From assembly GCA_019118445.1 (NCBI GenBank), contig DWYY01000038.1, forward strand, positions 1 to 46,613: a DNA stretch of 46,613 nucleotides, given 5' to 3'. Shown piece after piece: positions 15,401 to 23,787 of the stretch. How positions within the stretch are numbered: the first letter of the stretch is position 1; every line of letters begins with the position of its first letter. The notes beneath the pieces are model-generated. The model made no database searches. It was not told where the DNA came from and saw only the letters and a list, made by a program, of their open reading frames with translations. Position numbers and translations under genes: made by a program. This DNA is from Candidatus Eisenbergiella merdipullorum. GTDB taxonomy: Bacteria; Bacillota; Clostridia; Lachnospirales; Lachnospiraceae.

Positions 15401-17003
15401 CACCGTCCAGAAGCTCCTTTGCATAAGCGCTGAAATAAATATCCGGATATCTTCCATGCCTTTCACTTTTCCGATATAGCTCTTCCATGCTTTCGCTTTT
15501 TTCCACAGTGAAAAGATCGCGCACCTCCTGGAGCTGCCTTCTCATTTCCGCGCTGTCCGCATCCGTTTCTTCTAACGCCCCCGTAATTCCACCCTGCACG
15601 GGAAGCTCTTTCGTGATATTCTGCACCGCAGCATTATTGTTTGAAGTGACAAGAATGCTGTAATCGTTGATACGGTCGTCCTTCAGCCGGTAATATTTGG
15701 AATAGAAGCGGCAGTATCCATTGTTGATGCTTTCTCCATGCCGGAAACTGCACGCTTCAAACGCATCGTCCGCCTTCTCGTATTGGGCAAGCAGAGCTGC
15801 CCGTTCTACCACATGATCAACCACGATCTCTTTTAACAGAGTAGTCTTTCCGGTTCCCGGAGGGCCGTTTACAGAAAAGATCGTGGTTTCTTCCCCGTTT
15901 CCACAGGCCAGATTCACCGCGATCTGCTGCATCAGTGCGGGCATGAAGCGGGAAGGCCATTTTCCCAAAGGCGCATTTCTCACGTCAAGCACGTCCGAAA
16001 GGAAGCCGCGCATTTCCTTTTTTCTTTCTTCTGCCTGCTTTCCTTCGGCTTTATCCCCATCTCCCACATTGAATCTGGTACGGCTTACATTGCTGCCTTC
16101 GGCCTCCGCCCACGGCCCGGTGATATAGTCCGTGATCGCATCTCTCATCAGGATATTCTTCCCGAAATCATCCGTGCGCAGGGCATTCAGCACCATCTTC
16201 AGATCGGCGGAATAAAAGTCCATGCCCAGTCCCAGATAATTGTCATCCGCATATTTTTCCTGTGCTTCTCCATCCACAAATGCCTGAAACAGGACAATAC
16301 AGGAAAACGCCTGCTCCGTCCCGCCGGAAACCGGGCGCACGTACTCCTCCTCCACTTCCTCATAGAGCCTGAGGAGATCCTGCATCCTCATCTGCTCCGG
16401 TTCCCCGGCCTTTTTCCTGTCCTCTTTTAATTTCCGCAGCCCATTTTCCACATCTGCAACAGTTTCCCGGTAAGCACGTTCATTCAGCGTCCGTCCAAGC
16501 GTCGTGTCCGCTGCGGTTCCGACATTTCCGACCGCCCAGAGAACAGGAGAAAGAGAATAGGTATGGTCGATATAAGTGCCCTGCCCGTCCAGCTGGAAAG
16601 CAAACCAGGCAATTTCGTCCTCCGCATCTTCCACACGGCTGTCCTTTTCCGACAGCAAAAGCGCCAGGTGCCTGATACACAATTCCCTGCGGATACGTCC
16701 TGCATAAATGGTGAGATTTCCGATCCGCTTCATGCCATGCCTTTCCGCCTCCCTCAGAGCGGCGTCCCGGAGATCCTCCCCCTTCCCCGGGCGTATCAGA
16801 AGGCGCAGCGCCTTCTGTTTTCCTTTCTTCTGCAGGGCATCCTGATTTTTCCTGCGTTCCTCCGGCGTAAGCTGAGGTATTCTGTCCTGAGACAAAAATT
16901 CCATGGTATGCCAGTATTCCAGAATGGTTTCAGCAGTTTTCCTTCTTTCTTCTGTATATGCGGACATGGGCTCTTCTCCATCAAAACAGTTATCGTAAGA
17001 CAA
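12492..17003 (-). CDS. Large SF1 (Upf1-like) helicase with coiled coil and C-terminal HEPN-like motif
   Basis: The 1503-residue product has an N-terminal domain of unknown type (about 1-360) and then an SF1 helicase core. Walker A is GPPGTGKTT (380-388) and motif II is LIVDEAGQAP (D947-E948). VIVGDPRQVEPV is motif III and NVAVTRAKYR holds the arginine finger (R1205). Between motifs I and II lies a Glu/Lys-rich coiled coil (about 590-830). The last 150 residues look helical and contain LRNQCCH (R1451, H1456), the R-polar-x3-H pattern of HEPN ribonucleases. A role in RNA cleavage and phage defence is inferred. It is a lone gene between convergent araC and divergent MATE genes. TTG at 17001-17003 follows AGAAGGA; ATG at 16965-16967, preceded by GGAG, is an equally plausible start (12 residues shorter). 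Confidence 0.85.
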   Translation of the reverse strand: MSYDNCFDGEEPMSAYTEERRKTAETILEYWHTMEFLSQDRIPQLTPEERRKNQDALQKKGKQKALRLLIRPGKGEDLRDAALREAERHGMKRIGNLTIYAGRIRRELCIRHLALLLSEKDSRVEDAEDEIAWFAFQLDGQGTYIDHTYSLSPVLWAVGNVGTAADTTLGRTLNERAYRETVADVENGLRKLKEDRKKAGEPEQMRMQDLLRLYEEVEEEYVRPVSGGTEQAFSCIVLFQAFVDGEAQEKYADDNYLGLGMDFYSADLKMVLNALRTDDFGKNILMRDAITDYITGPWAEAEGSNVSRTRFNVGDGDKAEGKQAEERKKEMRGFLSDVLDVRNAPLGKWPSRFMPALMQQIAVNLACGNGEETTIFSVNGPPGTGKTTLLKEIVVDHVVERAALLAQYEKADDAFEACSFRHGESINNGYCRFYSKYYRLKDDRINDYSILVTSNNNAAVQNITKELPVQGGITGALEETDADSAEMRRQLQEVRDLFTVEKSESMEELYRKSERHGRYPDIYFSAYAKELLDGEEAWGLISAALGKKSNIHRFYRSVLQPLDTDFYRKEIIKERPYEAARQSFLTQKKKVEQLQKELEALCTAEREMRETCASLRDRAQKLEEKAKQDRKLVEDCAGKLEEQRKICSILNERAKQQKQEFSEKEQACREAEAAVRAAEQEVEECLKNAVQAGTGMGLLAGLFNREAVRAKKELAARYRQQAEEKKRIVKGLHSVMEEYQQECEEAARLLEQTEEEQKEDDRVLKKLENMRRDAQTAAVSCEAKQKSCFSAIVEAQNAYKKKIEGVRTFSDTRAFTPLDGTFMDGLLSGKEKESTQAQVANLWFTSAYNREREKLFCDALRLNKEFVLSSSCCLKNFRNLGLLWQERLEDEEKKKVTFHPQDREACFGALLQSLFLLVPVISTTFASVASFLKDIRNPGVLGTLIVDEAGQAPPQMAVGALFRSRRAVIVGDPRQVEPVVTDDLALLRKAYKEPVYLPYKPKKLSVQQLADIINPYGTWLEGEGNEEEWVGCPLVVHRRCISPMYEISNLISYNNTMKQQTRPPKPSKAAGFCYAGSRWINVKGKERGQKNHYVEEQGRRVLEILKLAFSKSDAPSLFIITPFTTVKSGMTAQIERHFREEPVSVLAQKKELVREWMYSCIGTVHTFQGMEADEVIFLLGCDAGKEAEGAVRWVNSNLVNVAVTRAKYRLYVVGDEAAWMENEYVRQAKRLLDTYALRELGDAVYNAQESEEKRKEKARQYASQLPAAEAFSLELAENGEAGTDIFFRTDIYLDELSEAGLLLKEVTDEQLAGYGFTREAFNALDGQVKRNVEWGIRLYSLLKSLKNQFGIREMDASCCGILFCKAVELQVKECFYEGLKKQVPDEKVKGRIVLSEAKKEKLALGTFAQIFGRQENRKKLAACMKALGRAEYDIAWWGKYAARLLECTQLRNQCCHSEPFSWKDMDHLLKNLFLKDKPPQKPILDGTLRESAVGKYLEKAPAE

Positions 17004-17031
17004 TTTCGGTCCTTCTCATGAAATTAGGGAT

Positions 17032-17058
17032 TTGTTTTTTCTATTTCCGTGCTATAAT
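17032..17058 (+). promoter_or_regulatory. Candidate promoter of the MATE gene
   Basis: TATAAT at 17053-17058 lies 15 bases from TTGTTT (17032-17037), or 16 bases from an alternative hexamer one base earlier. It starts about 35 bases upstream of the GGAGG site of the MATE gene. Confidence 0.45.
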
Positions 17059-17097
17059 TAAAAGCTGGGATCCATAAATACTAAAACGGAGGAACAT

Positions 17098-18453
17098 ATG
17101 AAAAGCCAAAGCCAGTCCACACTCATGACCGAAGGGTCCATTGCGAAGAAGCTCACAGCCTTTGCGATCCCTCTTTTTCTCGGGAATTTATTCCAGCAGC
17201 TCTACAATACCGCCGACTCCCTGATCGTCGGAAATTTTCTGGGAAGCGAAGCCCTGGCCGCCGTCAGCTCCTCCGGAAGCCTCATTTTTCTGATGGTCGG
17301 ATTTTTCAACGGCATTTCCATCGGCGCAGGCGTCGTTATCGCCAGATATTACGGAGCAAGGCAGATCGACCGGGTTCAAAAAGCCATACATACCACGGTT
17401 GCCTTCGGCCTGGTGGCAGGAGTGCTGCTCACCGTCATCGGCCTAATCCTGGCCCCGATCCTGCTGGTATGGATGGGTACGCCGGAAAACGTGCTGCCCA
17501 ATTCCATCACCTATTTCCGCATCTATTTCTGCGGTTCCATCGCTTTTGTCCTGTATAATGTCTTTGTGGGCATCCTGCAGTCAGTAGGGGACAGCACGCA
17601 TCCGCTGATCTATCTGATCATTTCTTCCGTTGTAAACGTGGTGCTGGACCTGCTGTTCGTGGGCGGTTTCCATCTGGGCGTGGGAAGCGCGGCCCTGGCG
17701 ACCATAATTTCCCAGTTCGTCAGCGCCATCCTCTGTCTGATCCAGCTCATGAAAAGCCCGGAGGATTACAGGGTCCATCTGAAGGACATCCGTTTCCATG
17801 GATTCTATCTCAAGCAGATCATCCAGAACGGCCTGCCCTCCGGCTTCCAGAATTCCATCATCTCCGTTGCCAACGTGGTGGTGCAGGCCAATATCAACAG
17901 CTTCGGCATGATGGCCATGGCGGGCTGCGGAGCCTATTCCAAGATCGAGGGATTCGGTTTTCTCCCCATCACCTGTTTCGCCATGTCCCTGACCACCTTT
18001 ATCAGCCAGAACCTGGGGGCAAAGCAGTATGAGCGCGCCAAAAAAGGAGCCCGGTTCGGCATCCTGTGTTCCGTGATCATGGCGGAACTGGTGGGGCTTG
18101 CGATCAATCTGGCAGCGCCCCTTCTCATCGCAGCCTTCAACAGCGACCCGGAAGTGATCGCCTACGGCGTCGCTCAGGCCAGGACGGTCACCCTGTTCTA
18201 TTTCCTGCTTTCCTTCTCCCACTGCATGGCGGGCATTCTGAGAGGGGCAGGGCGTGCCACCGTTCCCATGCTGGTCATGCTCTGCTGCTGGTGTGTGATC
18301 CGGATCACTTACATCACCATTGCGGTGCGCATCATTCCATCCATCCGCGTGGTGTTCTGGGCTTATCCCATCACCTGGTGTTTAAGCTCCATCCTGTTTT
18401 TGATCTACTTCCTGAAAGTGGACTGGCTGCATGGATTTGAAAAACAGGCCTGA
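17098..18453 (+). CDS. MATE-family efflux transporter
   Basis: The 451-residue integral membrane protein has about twelve hydrophobic segments in two six-helix halves. The N-terminal signature AIPLFLGNLFQQLYNTADSLIVGNFLGSEALAAV is diagnostic for bacterial MATE exporters of the DinF/NorM-like branch common in Firmicutes; GGGF-type repeats and PLIYLIISSVVNVVLDLLFV follow. It should export cationic drugs or metabolites with Na+ or H+ antiport; the substrate cannot be told from sequence. ATG 17098 has GGAGG six bases upstream. It is monocistronic, divergent from the helicase gene and convergent with the MBL gene (25-base gap). Confidence 0.93.
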   Translation: MKSQSQSTLMTEGSIAKKLTAFAIPLFLGNLFQQLYNTADSLIVGNFLGSEALAAVSSSGSLIFLMVGFFNGISIGAGVVIARYYGARQIDRVQKAIHTTVAFGLVAGVLLTVIGLILAPILLVWMGTPENVLPNSITYFRIYFCGSIAFVLYNVFVGILQSVGDSTHPLIYLIISSVVNVVLDLLFVGGFHLGVGSAALATIISQFVSAILCLIQLMKSPEDYRVHLKDIRFHGFYLKQIIQNGLPSGFQNSIISVANVVVQANINSFGMMAMAGCGAYSKIEGFGFLPITCFAMSLTTFISQNLGAKQYERAKKGARFGILCSVIMAELVGLAINLAAPLLIAAFNSDPEVIAYGVAQARTVTLFYFLLSFSHCMAGILRGAGRATVPMLVMLCCWCVIRITYITIAVRIIPSIRVVFWAYPITWCLSSILFLIYFLKVDWLHGFEKQA

Positions 18454-18478
18454 GTGCAGCATATTTTCCCGCTTCCGG

Positions 18479-19159
18479 TCAGCCCGCAGCCCACTGCCTG
18501 AGCACCGCCACTCTAATCGGCGCGAGATGCTCTGTCCGAACGGCGGGCGAAGCGTCCGCCGCTTCCTCCAAATCCTGTCCGGCCGCTTCGATCAGGATGG
18601 TATCTGTATCGTATACCGTCACATTTTCACAGCCTTTCAGATAATCCTCGCAGGTTTTCAGGACAGGGAACCCGCTCGTTTCCGTCCGGTAATGCATGGG
18701 TATCATGACCGACGGGGAAAGCATGTCAATGAGCTTTCTGATTTCCTCCGGTTCTGCCGTGAAGTGGCCGCCGACAGGAGCCATGATCACATCCGCATCC
18801 TTCATCCTTTCCAACTGCCATTTTTCCGGTATGCAGCCAAGGTCCCCCAGATGGATGATCTTCAATCCGTCCGCCTGCAGGATATGAATGGTATTGCTCC
18901 CGCGTAGTGCGCCCTTCTGATCATCATGCCAGCTTTGCAGCCGTTCGATCTGAAACGGGCTCTCCGCTCCTCTGTTCTTCAGCCGGACCCACTCCAAGCC
19001 GCAGTGATCCCCATGCCCGTGGCTGCACAGGCACTGATCCGCTTCCACATCCAGTTCCTTCAATCCCGGCACCGAATCCTTCTCATATGGGTCCAGTACG
19101 ATCTCGTATCCGTCTGCTTCCAGCTTAAAGCAGGAATGTCCCAAATACTGCAGTTTCAT
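18479..19159 (-). CDS. Metallo-beta-lactamase-fold hydrolase, UlaG-like
   Basis: The 226-residue product is an MBL-fold protein of the small UlaG/YtkL-like group. The opening MKLQYLGHSCFKLEADG, the metal motif SHGHGDH (H47, H49, D51, H52), the central IHLGDLGC and the late MIPMHYRTE supply the usual ligands. Proteins of this type hydrolyse phosphoester or lactone bonds; the substrate is unknown. The ATG at 19157-19159 has GAGGGG upstream. It lies 62 bases downstream of the TPM gene on the same strand and may be the last gene of that unit. Confidence 0.88.
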   Translation of the reverse strand: MKLQYLGHSCFKLEADGYEIVLDPYEKDSVPGLKELDVEADQCLCSHGHGDHCGLEWVRLKNRGAESPFQIERLQSWHDDQKGALRGSNTIHILQADGLKIIHLGDLGCIPEKWQLERMKDADVIMAPVGGHFTAEPEEIRKLIDMLSPSVMIPMHYRTETSGFPVLKTCEDYLKGCENVTVYDTDTILIEAAGQDLEEAADASPAVRTEHLAPIRVAVLRQWAAG

Positions 19160-19221
19160 TTTCTTTTCCCCTCTTTCCCTTTTTCTCCGTTTCGATCTGA
19201 AAACAGCTTCCGCGAAAGCTC

Positions 19222-20127
19222 CTACCTCCTGTGTCCGCCTCCGCCATGAGAAACTCCGCCGCCGGATCTGTGGCTGCCGCCTCCGCCGCTTCTCCCTCCG
19301 CCGTCTCCGCTGTTATGTTCGATCCGCCTTTTCGTCACCGTTTTCCTGAGGAAAATATCCTCCCGGCGCCTAAGCTCCGGTTTTCCGCCTTCCACATAAG
19401 TAATCAGGCTGACGGTTTTATCTCCCTTATGTCTCTTCAGGTTACTTCCCACGAACACGCCTGTCCCCAGCAGTGCTGCGAAGATCGGAACATAGACCGG
19501 GATCCATGGACTCCTTCCCGTATCCGTCATGGCTCTGGCAAACAGTTCTACATATTTCACATAAGCGCCGTATGGATCGCTGTCCACATCCGCAAGCGCC
19601 TCCGTAAGGAGGGAATCGATCATTTCAGAAGAAAAACGTTTCTCTGCCCTCCCACAGGTACTGAGCCAGGAATAAACTCCTCCGTCCGCCTCCCTGTACC
19701 AGTTGTCCAGAAGCAGGACGCCGTCCCCATACGGCCTGTCATAACCAAATTTATGTTCATCATAAAAATTGTCCGCATATATCATCGTATACTGATAAGG
19801 CTGCAGTCTTCCCGTTCCGTTCTCATAGGCTTTCGCATAATCCGCCAGAGATTCATCCAGCGTGACCAGGACAATATCGCAGCCGGTCTGCATTTCCTTT
19901 TCCGCGATCAGCGCCCTGAGCGCATCCTCCTGTTCTTCGCTCATCACATCCGCGTAATCGAATACGCGCTCGGTGGTATCACATTCCTCATTGGTCCTCT
20001 CCTTCCCGCTTCTCCGTCCGTGTATCACGAGCAGCGCGCCTAAGATCACGGCAAGAACAAGGATGGCAAGAAACCAGTATTTAAAATAGGAAATATATTT
20101 CTTCCAGTTGATATCCCGGTTTTCCAT
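19222..20127 (-). CDS. TPM-domain membrane protein with Gly/Ser/His-rich tail
   Basis: The 301-residue product has an N-terminal transmembrane anchor (about residues 15-40) and an extracytoplasmic TPM domain (about 55-200, VFDYADVMSEEQEDALRALI and the DGVLLLDNWYREADGGVYSW strand), a fold found in YgcG-like and thylakoid Psb32-type proteins. A second membrane segment (about 208-228) and a basic tail follow, ending in runs of Gly, Ser and His. TPM domains act as acid phosphatases or assembly factors; its role here is unknown. ATG 20125-20127 has GAGAGGTG upstream. The zinc-ribbon protein gene lies 42 bases upstream, a partnership often seen for TPM proteins. Confidence 0.8.
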   Translation of the reverse strand: MENRDINWKKYISYFKYWFLAILVLAVILGALLVIHGRRSGKERTNEECDTTERVFDYADVMSEEQEDALRALIAEKEMQTGCDIVLVTLDESLADYAKAYENGTGRLQPYQYTMIYADNFYDEHKFGYDRPYGDGVLLLDNWYREADGGVYSWLSTCGRAEKRFSSEMIDSLLTEALADVDSDPYGAYVKYVELFARAMTDTGRSPWIPVYVPIFAALLGTGVFVGSNLKRHKGDKTVSLITYVEGGKPELRRREDIFLRKTVTKRRIEHNSGDGGGRSGGGGSHRSGGGVSHGGGGHRR

Positions 20128-20169
20128 GGTCACCTCTCATTCCTGAGCTTTTCTCTCCCAAAGGAAAAA

Positions 20170-21153
20170 CTACAGGATTGAAAAAATCGCCCAGACCAGC
20201 ATCAGCACTGCCGTCAGGCATATAAAAAAAGTTCCTCCATAGGCAAAGACGCAGGGAACCGACAGCGGGAGCTCCCCTGCCAGCTTTCCTGTCTGCCCGT
20301 TCACAAAGCAGTCGTAATCCCGATCACGGTAACGGTACTGGTAGCGCCAGACCGGAAGCAGGGCATACTGGGCATCCTGCGGCTTCAGATCGATCGATTC
20401 CCTCTCCGGGATGATGGTGGAATAACCGGATACCGTCTGCATCAGCAGGCTCTTCGCGTCCGCCCTGGCCTTTTCCTGCGCCCTTTTCTCATACTCCGCG
20501 CTGGGGCCATTGTACACCTCCCCAAGGAAGCCCGACATATACTCCGGCGCAAAATCTGAAAGTCCTTCATACTCGTAAGGCTCCATCAGGTCCATGACCT
20601 CATCCGGGAACTGCCCGGAAGCATCCGCAGGGATCCTGTCAAACTGCACATTCATATCCCTGAGCACATGAAACCAGGACGTCTCGGTATACTCCGTATC
20701 GCCGCTTCTCCATACCCGGACTCTGGTCCCCGTCCCTTCGTAATGGCAGTCCGCAGCCATGTCGTAGAGCCAGAAAGGAACATAGCTGCCCTCCATCCGG
20801 GAAAGCGTCGCTTCCGAAAGGAAAGAATCCGGCGCAAAGATCCGTCTTTTAAACTGCTCATCAAGACATGCGGAAGCTCTTTTTTTCCCAATCCGGAACG
20901 GAAGGATAAAACGCGGCAGATATGCGCCTTCGATCCGTTCTTCAACGATCGTATAGCTACCGCAGTAGCCGCACCTGACAGCCGAGCCAAATTCTCCCGT
21001 CTCCAGTGGCGCACCGCAGTTTGCGCAGACGTAAGAGCCCTTTCCCGCCTCCTGTTCCTGCGTATCCTGTCCGTCGCAGTAGGGGCAGTGCATTTTCCCC
21101 AGTTCCGGGTCATATACCACATTTCCGCCGCAGTTTCTGCACTTGAAGATCAT
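20170..21153 (-). CDS. Double zinc-ribbon protein with C-terminal membrane anchor
   Basis: The 327-residue product begins with two zinc ribbons: CRNCGG with CPYCDG (residues about 5-27) and CANCGA with CGYCGS (about 43-66). A hydrophilic middle domain contains FWLYDMAADCHYEGTGTRVR and LLPVWRYQYRYRDRDYDCFVNGQTGKL, repeats of the kind found in TFIIB-type zinc-ribbon membrane proteins. A final transmembrane helix (about 300-325) anchors it. Function is unknown; it is probably a partner of the TPM protein downstream. ATG at 21151-21153 has GGAAGGAG about ten bases upstream. A strong promoter candidate lies at 21223-21252. Confidence 0.8.
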   Translation of the reverse strand: MIFKCRNCGGNVVYDPELGKMHCPYCDGQDTQEQEAGKGSYVCANCGAPLETGEFGSAVRCGYCGSYTIVEERIEGAYLPRFILPFRIGKKRASACLDEQFKRRIFAPDSFLSEATLSRMEGSYVPFWLYDMAADCHYEGTGTRVRVWRSGDTEYTETSWFHVLRDMNVQFDRIPADASGQFPDEVMDLMEPYEYEGLSDFAPEYMSGFLGEVYNGPSAEYEKRAQEKARADAKSLLMQTVSGYSTIIPERESIDLKPQDAQYALLPVWRYQYRYRDRDYDCFVNGQTGKLAGELPLSVPCVFAYGGTFFICLTAVLMLVWAIFSIL

Positions 21154-21222
21154 GCCGTTATGTCTCCTTCCCGAGTGCTGTTCCCTTTCCTTTTTGCGAC
21201 ACTGAAAGCACCTTTTTCGTCA

Positions 21223-21252
21223 ATTATACCTTAAATGTCCGTTTCATTTCAA
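21223..21252 (-). promoter_or_regulatory. Strong sigma-A promoter candidate for the zinc-ribbon/TPM unit
   Basis: On the minus strand TTGAAA (21247-21252) is followed by an 18-base spacer and a perfect TATAAT (21223-21228). It sits just downstream of the terminator of the previous gene. Confidence 0.65.
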
Positions 21253-21274
21253 CTGATTGTGATAAAAAACACAC

Positions 21275-21301
21275 AAAAAGCGGAGCCGTAACCGGCTCCG
21301 C
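21275..21301 (-). terminator. Rho-independent terminator of the secreted-protein gene
   Basis: On the minus strand GCGGAGCCG-GTTA-CGGCTCCGC forms a perfect 9-bp stem followed by TTTTTG. It lies 61 bases after the stop of the gene at 21363-22067. Confidence 0.9.
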
Positions 21302-21362
21302 ACCTAAATTTTACACCGCCTGATCCCATAGCAGTCCTATTCCGGATCAATCTTATGACGGA

Positions 21363-22067
21363 TCATGCATAACTCGCAATCTGTGCAGTAGACTGGTGCA
21401 CAACAGCCGCCAGATCCTGTATGTTCAGAAGCGCCTGCTGGCATACGGCTGGATCAGCCTGCTGCAGGAAAAGGAGCACTGCCTGCTGCTTGGCCGCGAT
21501 CAGAGCTTGGAGCTGTGTATACATATCCACATAAGTTTTCGCTATGGCCGCATCCGTTTCGGAGCCGGACGCTTCAGCAAGCTGCTGCAGCAAGACTGCC
21601 TGCTGCGCCATTTCCGTCACCATGAGTGCCTGCTGGTTCAAAAGGACAAGCTGTTGATCTTCCAGCGCCTGTTTTTCAGTCTCGCTCATGGCATCCATAG
21701 CCGCCACATTGCTCAGATGCGCAGCCGCTTCCTGCGCCAGCGTTGCCGCGTCTTTTACGGCAACTGCATTTCCATTTTCATCCAGCACGATGCTGGAGGC
21801 GGCAGACGCTTTCAGCTTTGCGAGCACATTTTCAAAGCTGTTGTATCTGACAAAATACGGATCGGAAGCGGTTTCTTTCATAAACTGTGTGACGGCGTCT
21901 CCTTCCTGGGTAAACAGCAGGCCGCTCGCACCCGCCTCATCCATCACATACACCTGTCCGTAAACAGGCGACTGGAGCAGTTCTGCCGCATCCGCCTTCA
22001 GCGGAATGAAACAGAAAAACACTGCCGCCGCTGCTGCAGCCGCTTTCAGCCATCCAAAAAACTTCAT
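21363..22067 (-). CDS. Secreted Ala/Gln-rich protein of unknown function
   Basis: I do not recognise a family. The 234-residue product starts with a clear signal peptide (MKFFGWLKAAAAAAAVFFCFIP, cleavage likely after ADA near residue 28). The mature part has a short beta-like N-terminal segment (QVYVMDEAGASGLLFTQEGD) and then mostly Ala/Gln/Leu-rich helices (about 90-230) that could form an extended helical bundle. I chose ATG 22065-22067 because AAGGAGG lies eight bases upstream and the signal peptide starts here. It follows the D,D-carboxypeptidase gene by 56 bases and may share its transcript; a terminator follows. It could be a cell-surface or wall-associated factor; that is inference. 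Confidence 0.7.
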   Translation of the reverse strand: MKFFGWLKAAAAAAAVFFCFIPLKADAAELLQSPVYGQVYVMDEAGASGLLFTQEGDAVTQFMKETASDPYFVRYNSFENVLAKLKASAASSIVLDENGNAVAVKDAATLAQEAAAHLSNVAAMDAMSETEKQALEDQQLVLLNQQALMVTEMAQQAVLLQQLAEASGSETDAAIAKTYVDMYTQLQALIAAKQQAVLLFLQQADPAVCQQALLNIQDLAAVVHQSTAQIASYA

Positions 22068-22123
22068 ATACTTCTCCTCCTTTTTATAATACCGCATGCT
22101 CTCCGGCCTTCTGTATGAGGAAA

Positions 22124-23641
22124 TCACCTTTTCCACCCTCTGCGTCTTCTCGCCTGGACATGATATACGTTATTTTGCCTCACATGACGGCGGTATACCT
22201 GATCTTTCCCGCTATACCTCCTTCTGCGCCATCTGGATTTCCATATCTGCCGCCTGACGAGCAGATATCCTCCTCCTGCCAGCGCAGCCGCGCCCACGAT
22301 CCCGAGGATCAGATACAGCCATGGAAAAGAAGATTTTTCCTGCCGGACCGGTTCCTGCACAGGTTCCGTTTCCGCGGGGATTTCTGTCTCCTCCGGGATT
22401 ACCAGAGAGGCCGGAAGAATAATTTCTGCCTGTCCGACGGTGCGGCCAGCATAACTGTATTCCAGCGTTGCCCGTGCGCCTTCCCGTGCATTCTCTGTAT
22501 CGTAGTATAGGTCAGGCTGAATATCTCCCAGAACTGCCGTGTCCGGAAGCACTGCGTAACCATCCTCTTCCACCTGGACCGGGATCTCCTCTGTTACCAC
22601 GGAGCCGCTTTCCACGCCGCCTGTCCGCGCATGGATGGAAGCCGTCAGGCTGTCAGACGCATCCTGTCCAATATCCACCAGCTTGAAATGGTCAAAGCCG
22701 TAATCGAACAGCGCCGCCGCATCGGCATAAACCTGTTTTCCCTGCGTTTCCATGGTGACGCAGATGAGATCCATCCCGTTTCTCTCCGCACAGGTGACCA
22801 GAGTATTCTGCGCCACTGTCGTGTAGCCGTTCTTTCCGGCAAACACGCCGTCATAATGATACCGGCCGCTTAAAAGCATCGCATGATGATGGGACATAGG
22901 GATCAGATCTGGCTGATTCGCTGACGGCTGTATCTCGTAGAAAGTGGTTCCGGAAATTGTTCGGAAAATATCATACTTCAGCGCTTCCCGGGTGATCAGA
23001 GCCATATCATAGGCGCTGGTCACATGATCTTCATCCGGAAGTCCGTGCGGATTCGTGAAGTGACTGTCCTGACAGCCAAGCTCCTGCGCCCTTTCGTTCA
23101 TCATGTCTGCAAAACCTTCAATGGAACCGCCGATATGGACTGCCAGCGCATACGCCGCGTCATTGGCCGAAGCCAGCAGGATCGCATACAGACAGTCTTC
23201 CACAGTCAGCTGCTCTCCCTCATCCAGGGCAATATGGGATCCCTTGTCTTCCATATACACTGCCTCGTGGGGGACGGTCACCATCTCATCCATGTCGCAG
23301 TTTTCAATGGCGAGAAGCGCCGTCAGGATCTTGGTAATGCTTGCCGGATAATGCTGCTCGTGCATATTTTTATCATACAGGACAGTCCCTGTTGAAGCTT
23401 CCATCAACACACCGGACGGTGCGGCAATGGACGGTCCCTCCGGCCAGGCCTCCGCTCCCGTCTCTTCATCCGAAAAAGCTATCGTAACTTCCTCTGTTCC
23501 GGTTTCCTCCGTTTCCATCTCATTCTCTGCAGTTTCGACAGCCGCAAGGGATGCCGCAAACGTCCGCATCGGCATAGAAGCCGCCAACAAAGACACTGCC
23601 AGGCAGACAGCCGTTATCGTAAACCCGCATCTATATTTCAT
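22124..23641 (-). CDS. D-alanyl-D-alanine carboxypeptidase (peptidase S11, DacA/DacF type)
   Basis: The 505-residue product has a signal peptide (1-29), an acidic linker, and then a serine-type D,D-carboxypeptidase domain (about 70-330). The domain shows PASITK (SxxK), ASANDA (SxN) and GKNGYT in place of the usual KTG. A PBP5-like beta domain (about 345-425), a membrane helix (WLYLILGIVGAAALAGGGYLLV) and a strongly basic cytoplasmic tail follow. The enzyme trims the terminal D-Ala of peptidoglycan stems on the outer face of the membrane. ATG 23639-23641 has AGGAG upstream. The C-terminal helix plus Arg-rich tail replaces the amphipathic anchor of PBP5. Catalytic effect of the KNG change is unknown. 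Confidence 0.92.
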   Translation of the reverse strand: MKYRCGFTITAVCLAVSLLAASMPMRTFAASLAAVETAENEMETEETGTEEVTIAFSDEETGAEAWPEGPSIAAPSGVLMEASTGTVLYDKNMHEQHYPASITKILTALLAIENCDMDEMVTVPHEAVYMEDKGSHIALDEGEQLTVEDCLYAILLASANDAAYALAVHIGGSIEGFADMMNERAQELGCQDSHFTNPHGLPDEDHVTSAYDMALITREALKYDIFRTISGTTFYEIQPSANQPDLIPMSHHHAMLLSGRYHYDGVFAGKNGYTTVAQNTLVTCAERNGMDLICVTMETQGKQVYADAAALFDYGFDHFKLVDIGQDASDSLTASIHARTGGVESGSVVTEEIPVQVEEDGYAVLPDTAVLGDIQPDLYYDTENAREGARATLEYSYAGRTVGQAEIILPASLVIPEETEIPAETEPVQEPVRQEKSSFPWLYLILGIVGAAALAGGGYLLVRRQIWKSRWRRRRYSGKDQVYRRHVRQNNVYHVQARRRRGWKR

Positions 23642-23787
23642 GGGGAATCTGCTCCTTATTTTTCTTTGGTTGAATTTCAGAAGGGATTTCAGAATTTTAA
23701 TACTTCCTTAACACCTACCTTAAAGCTTACCCCCATCCCCACCCCTCGTCAAGCATAAAATTTCTTAATTTTTTTCTAAAGCCATGC

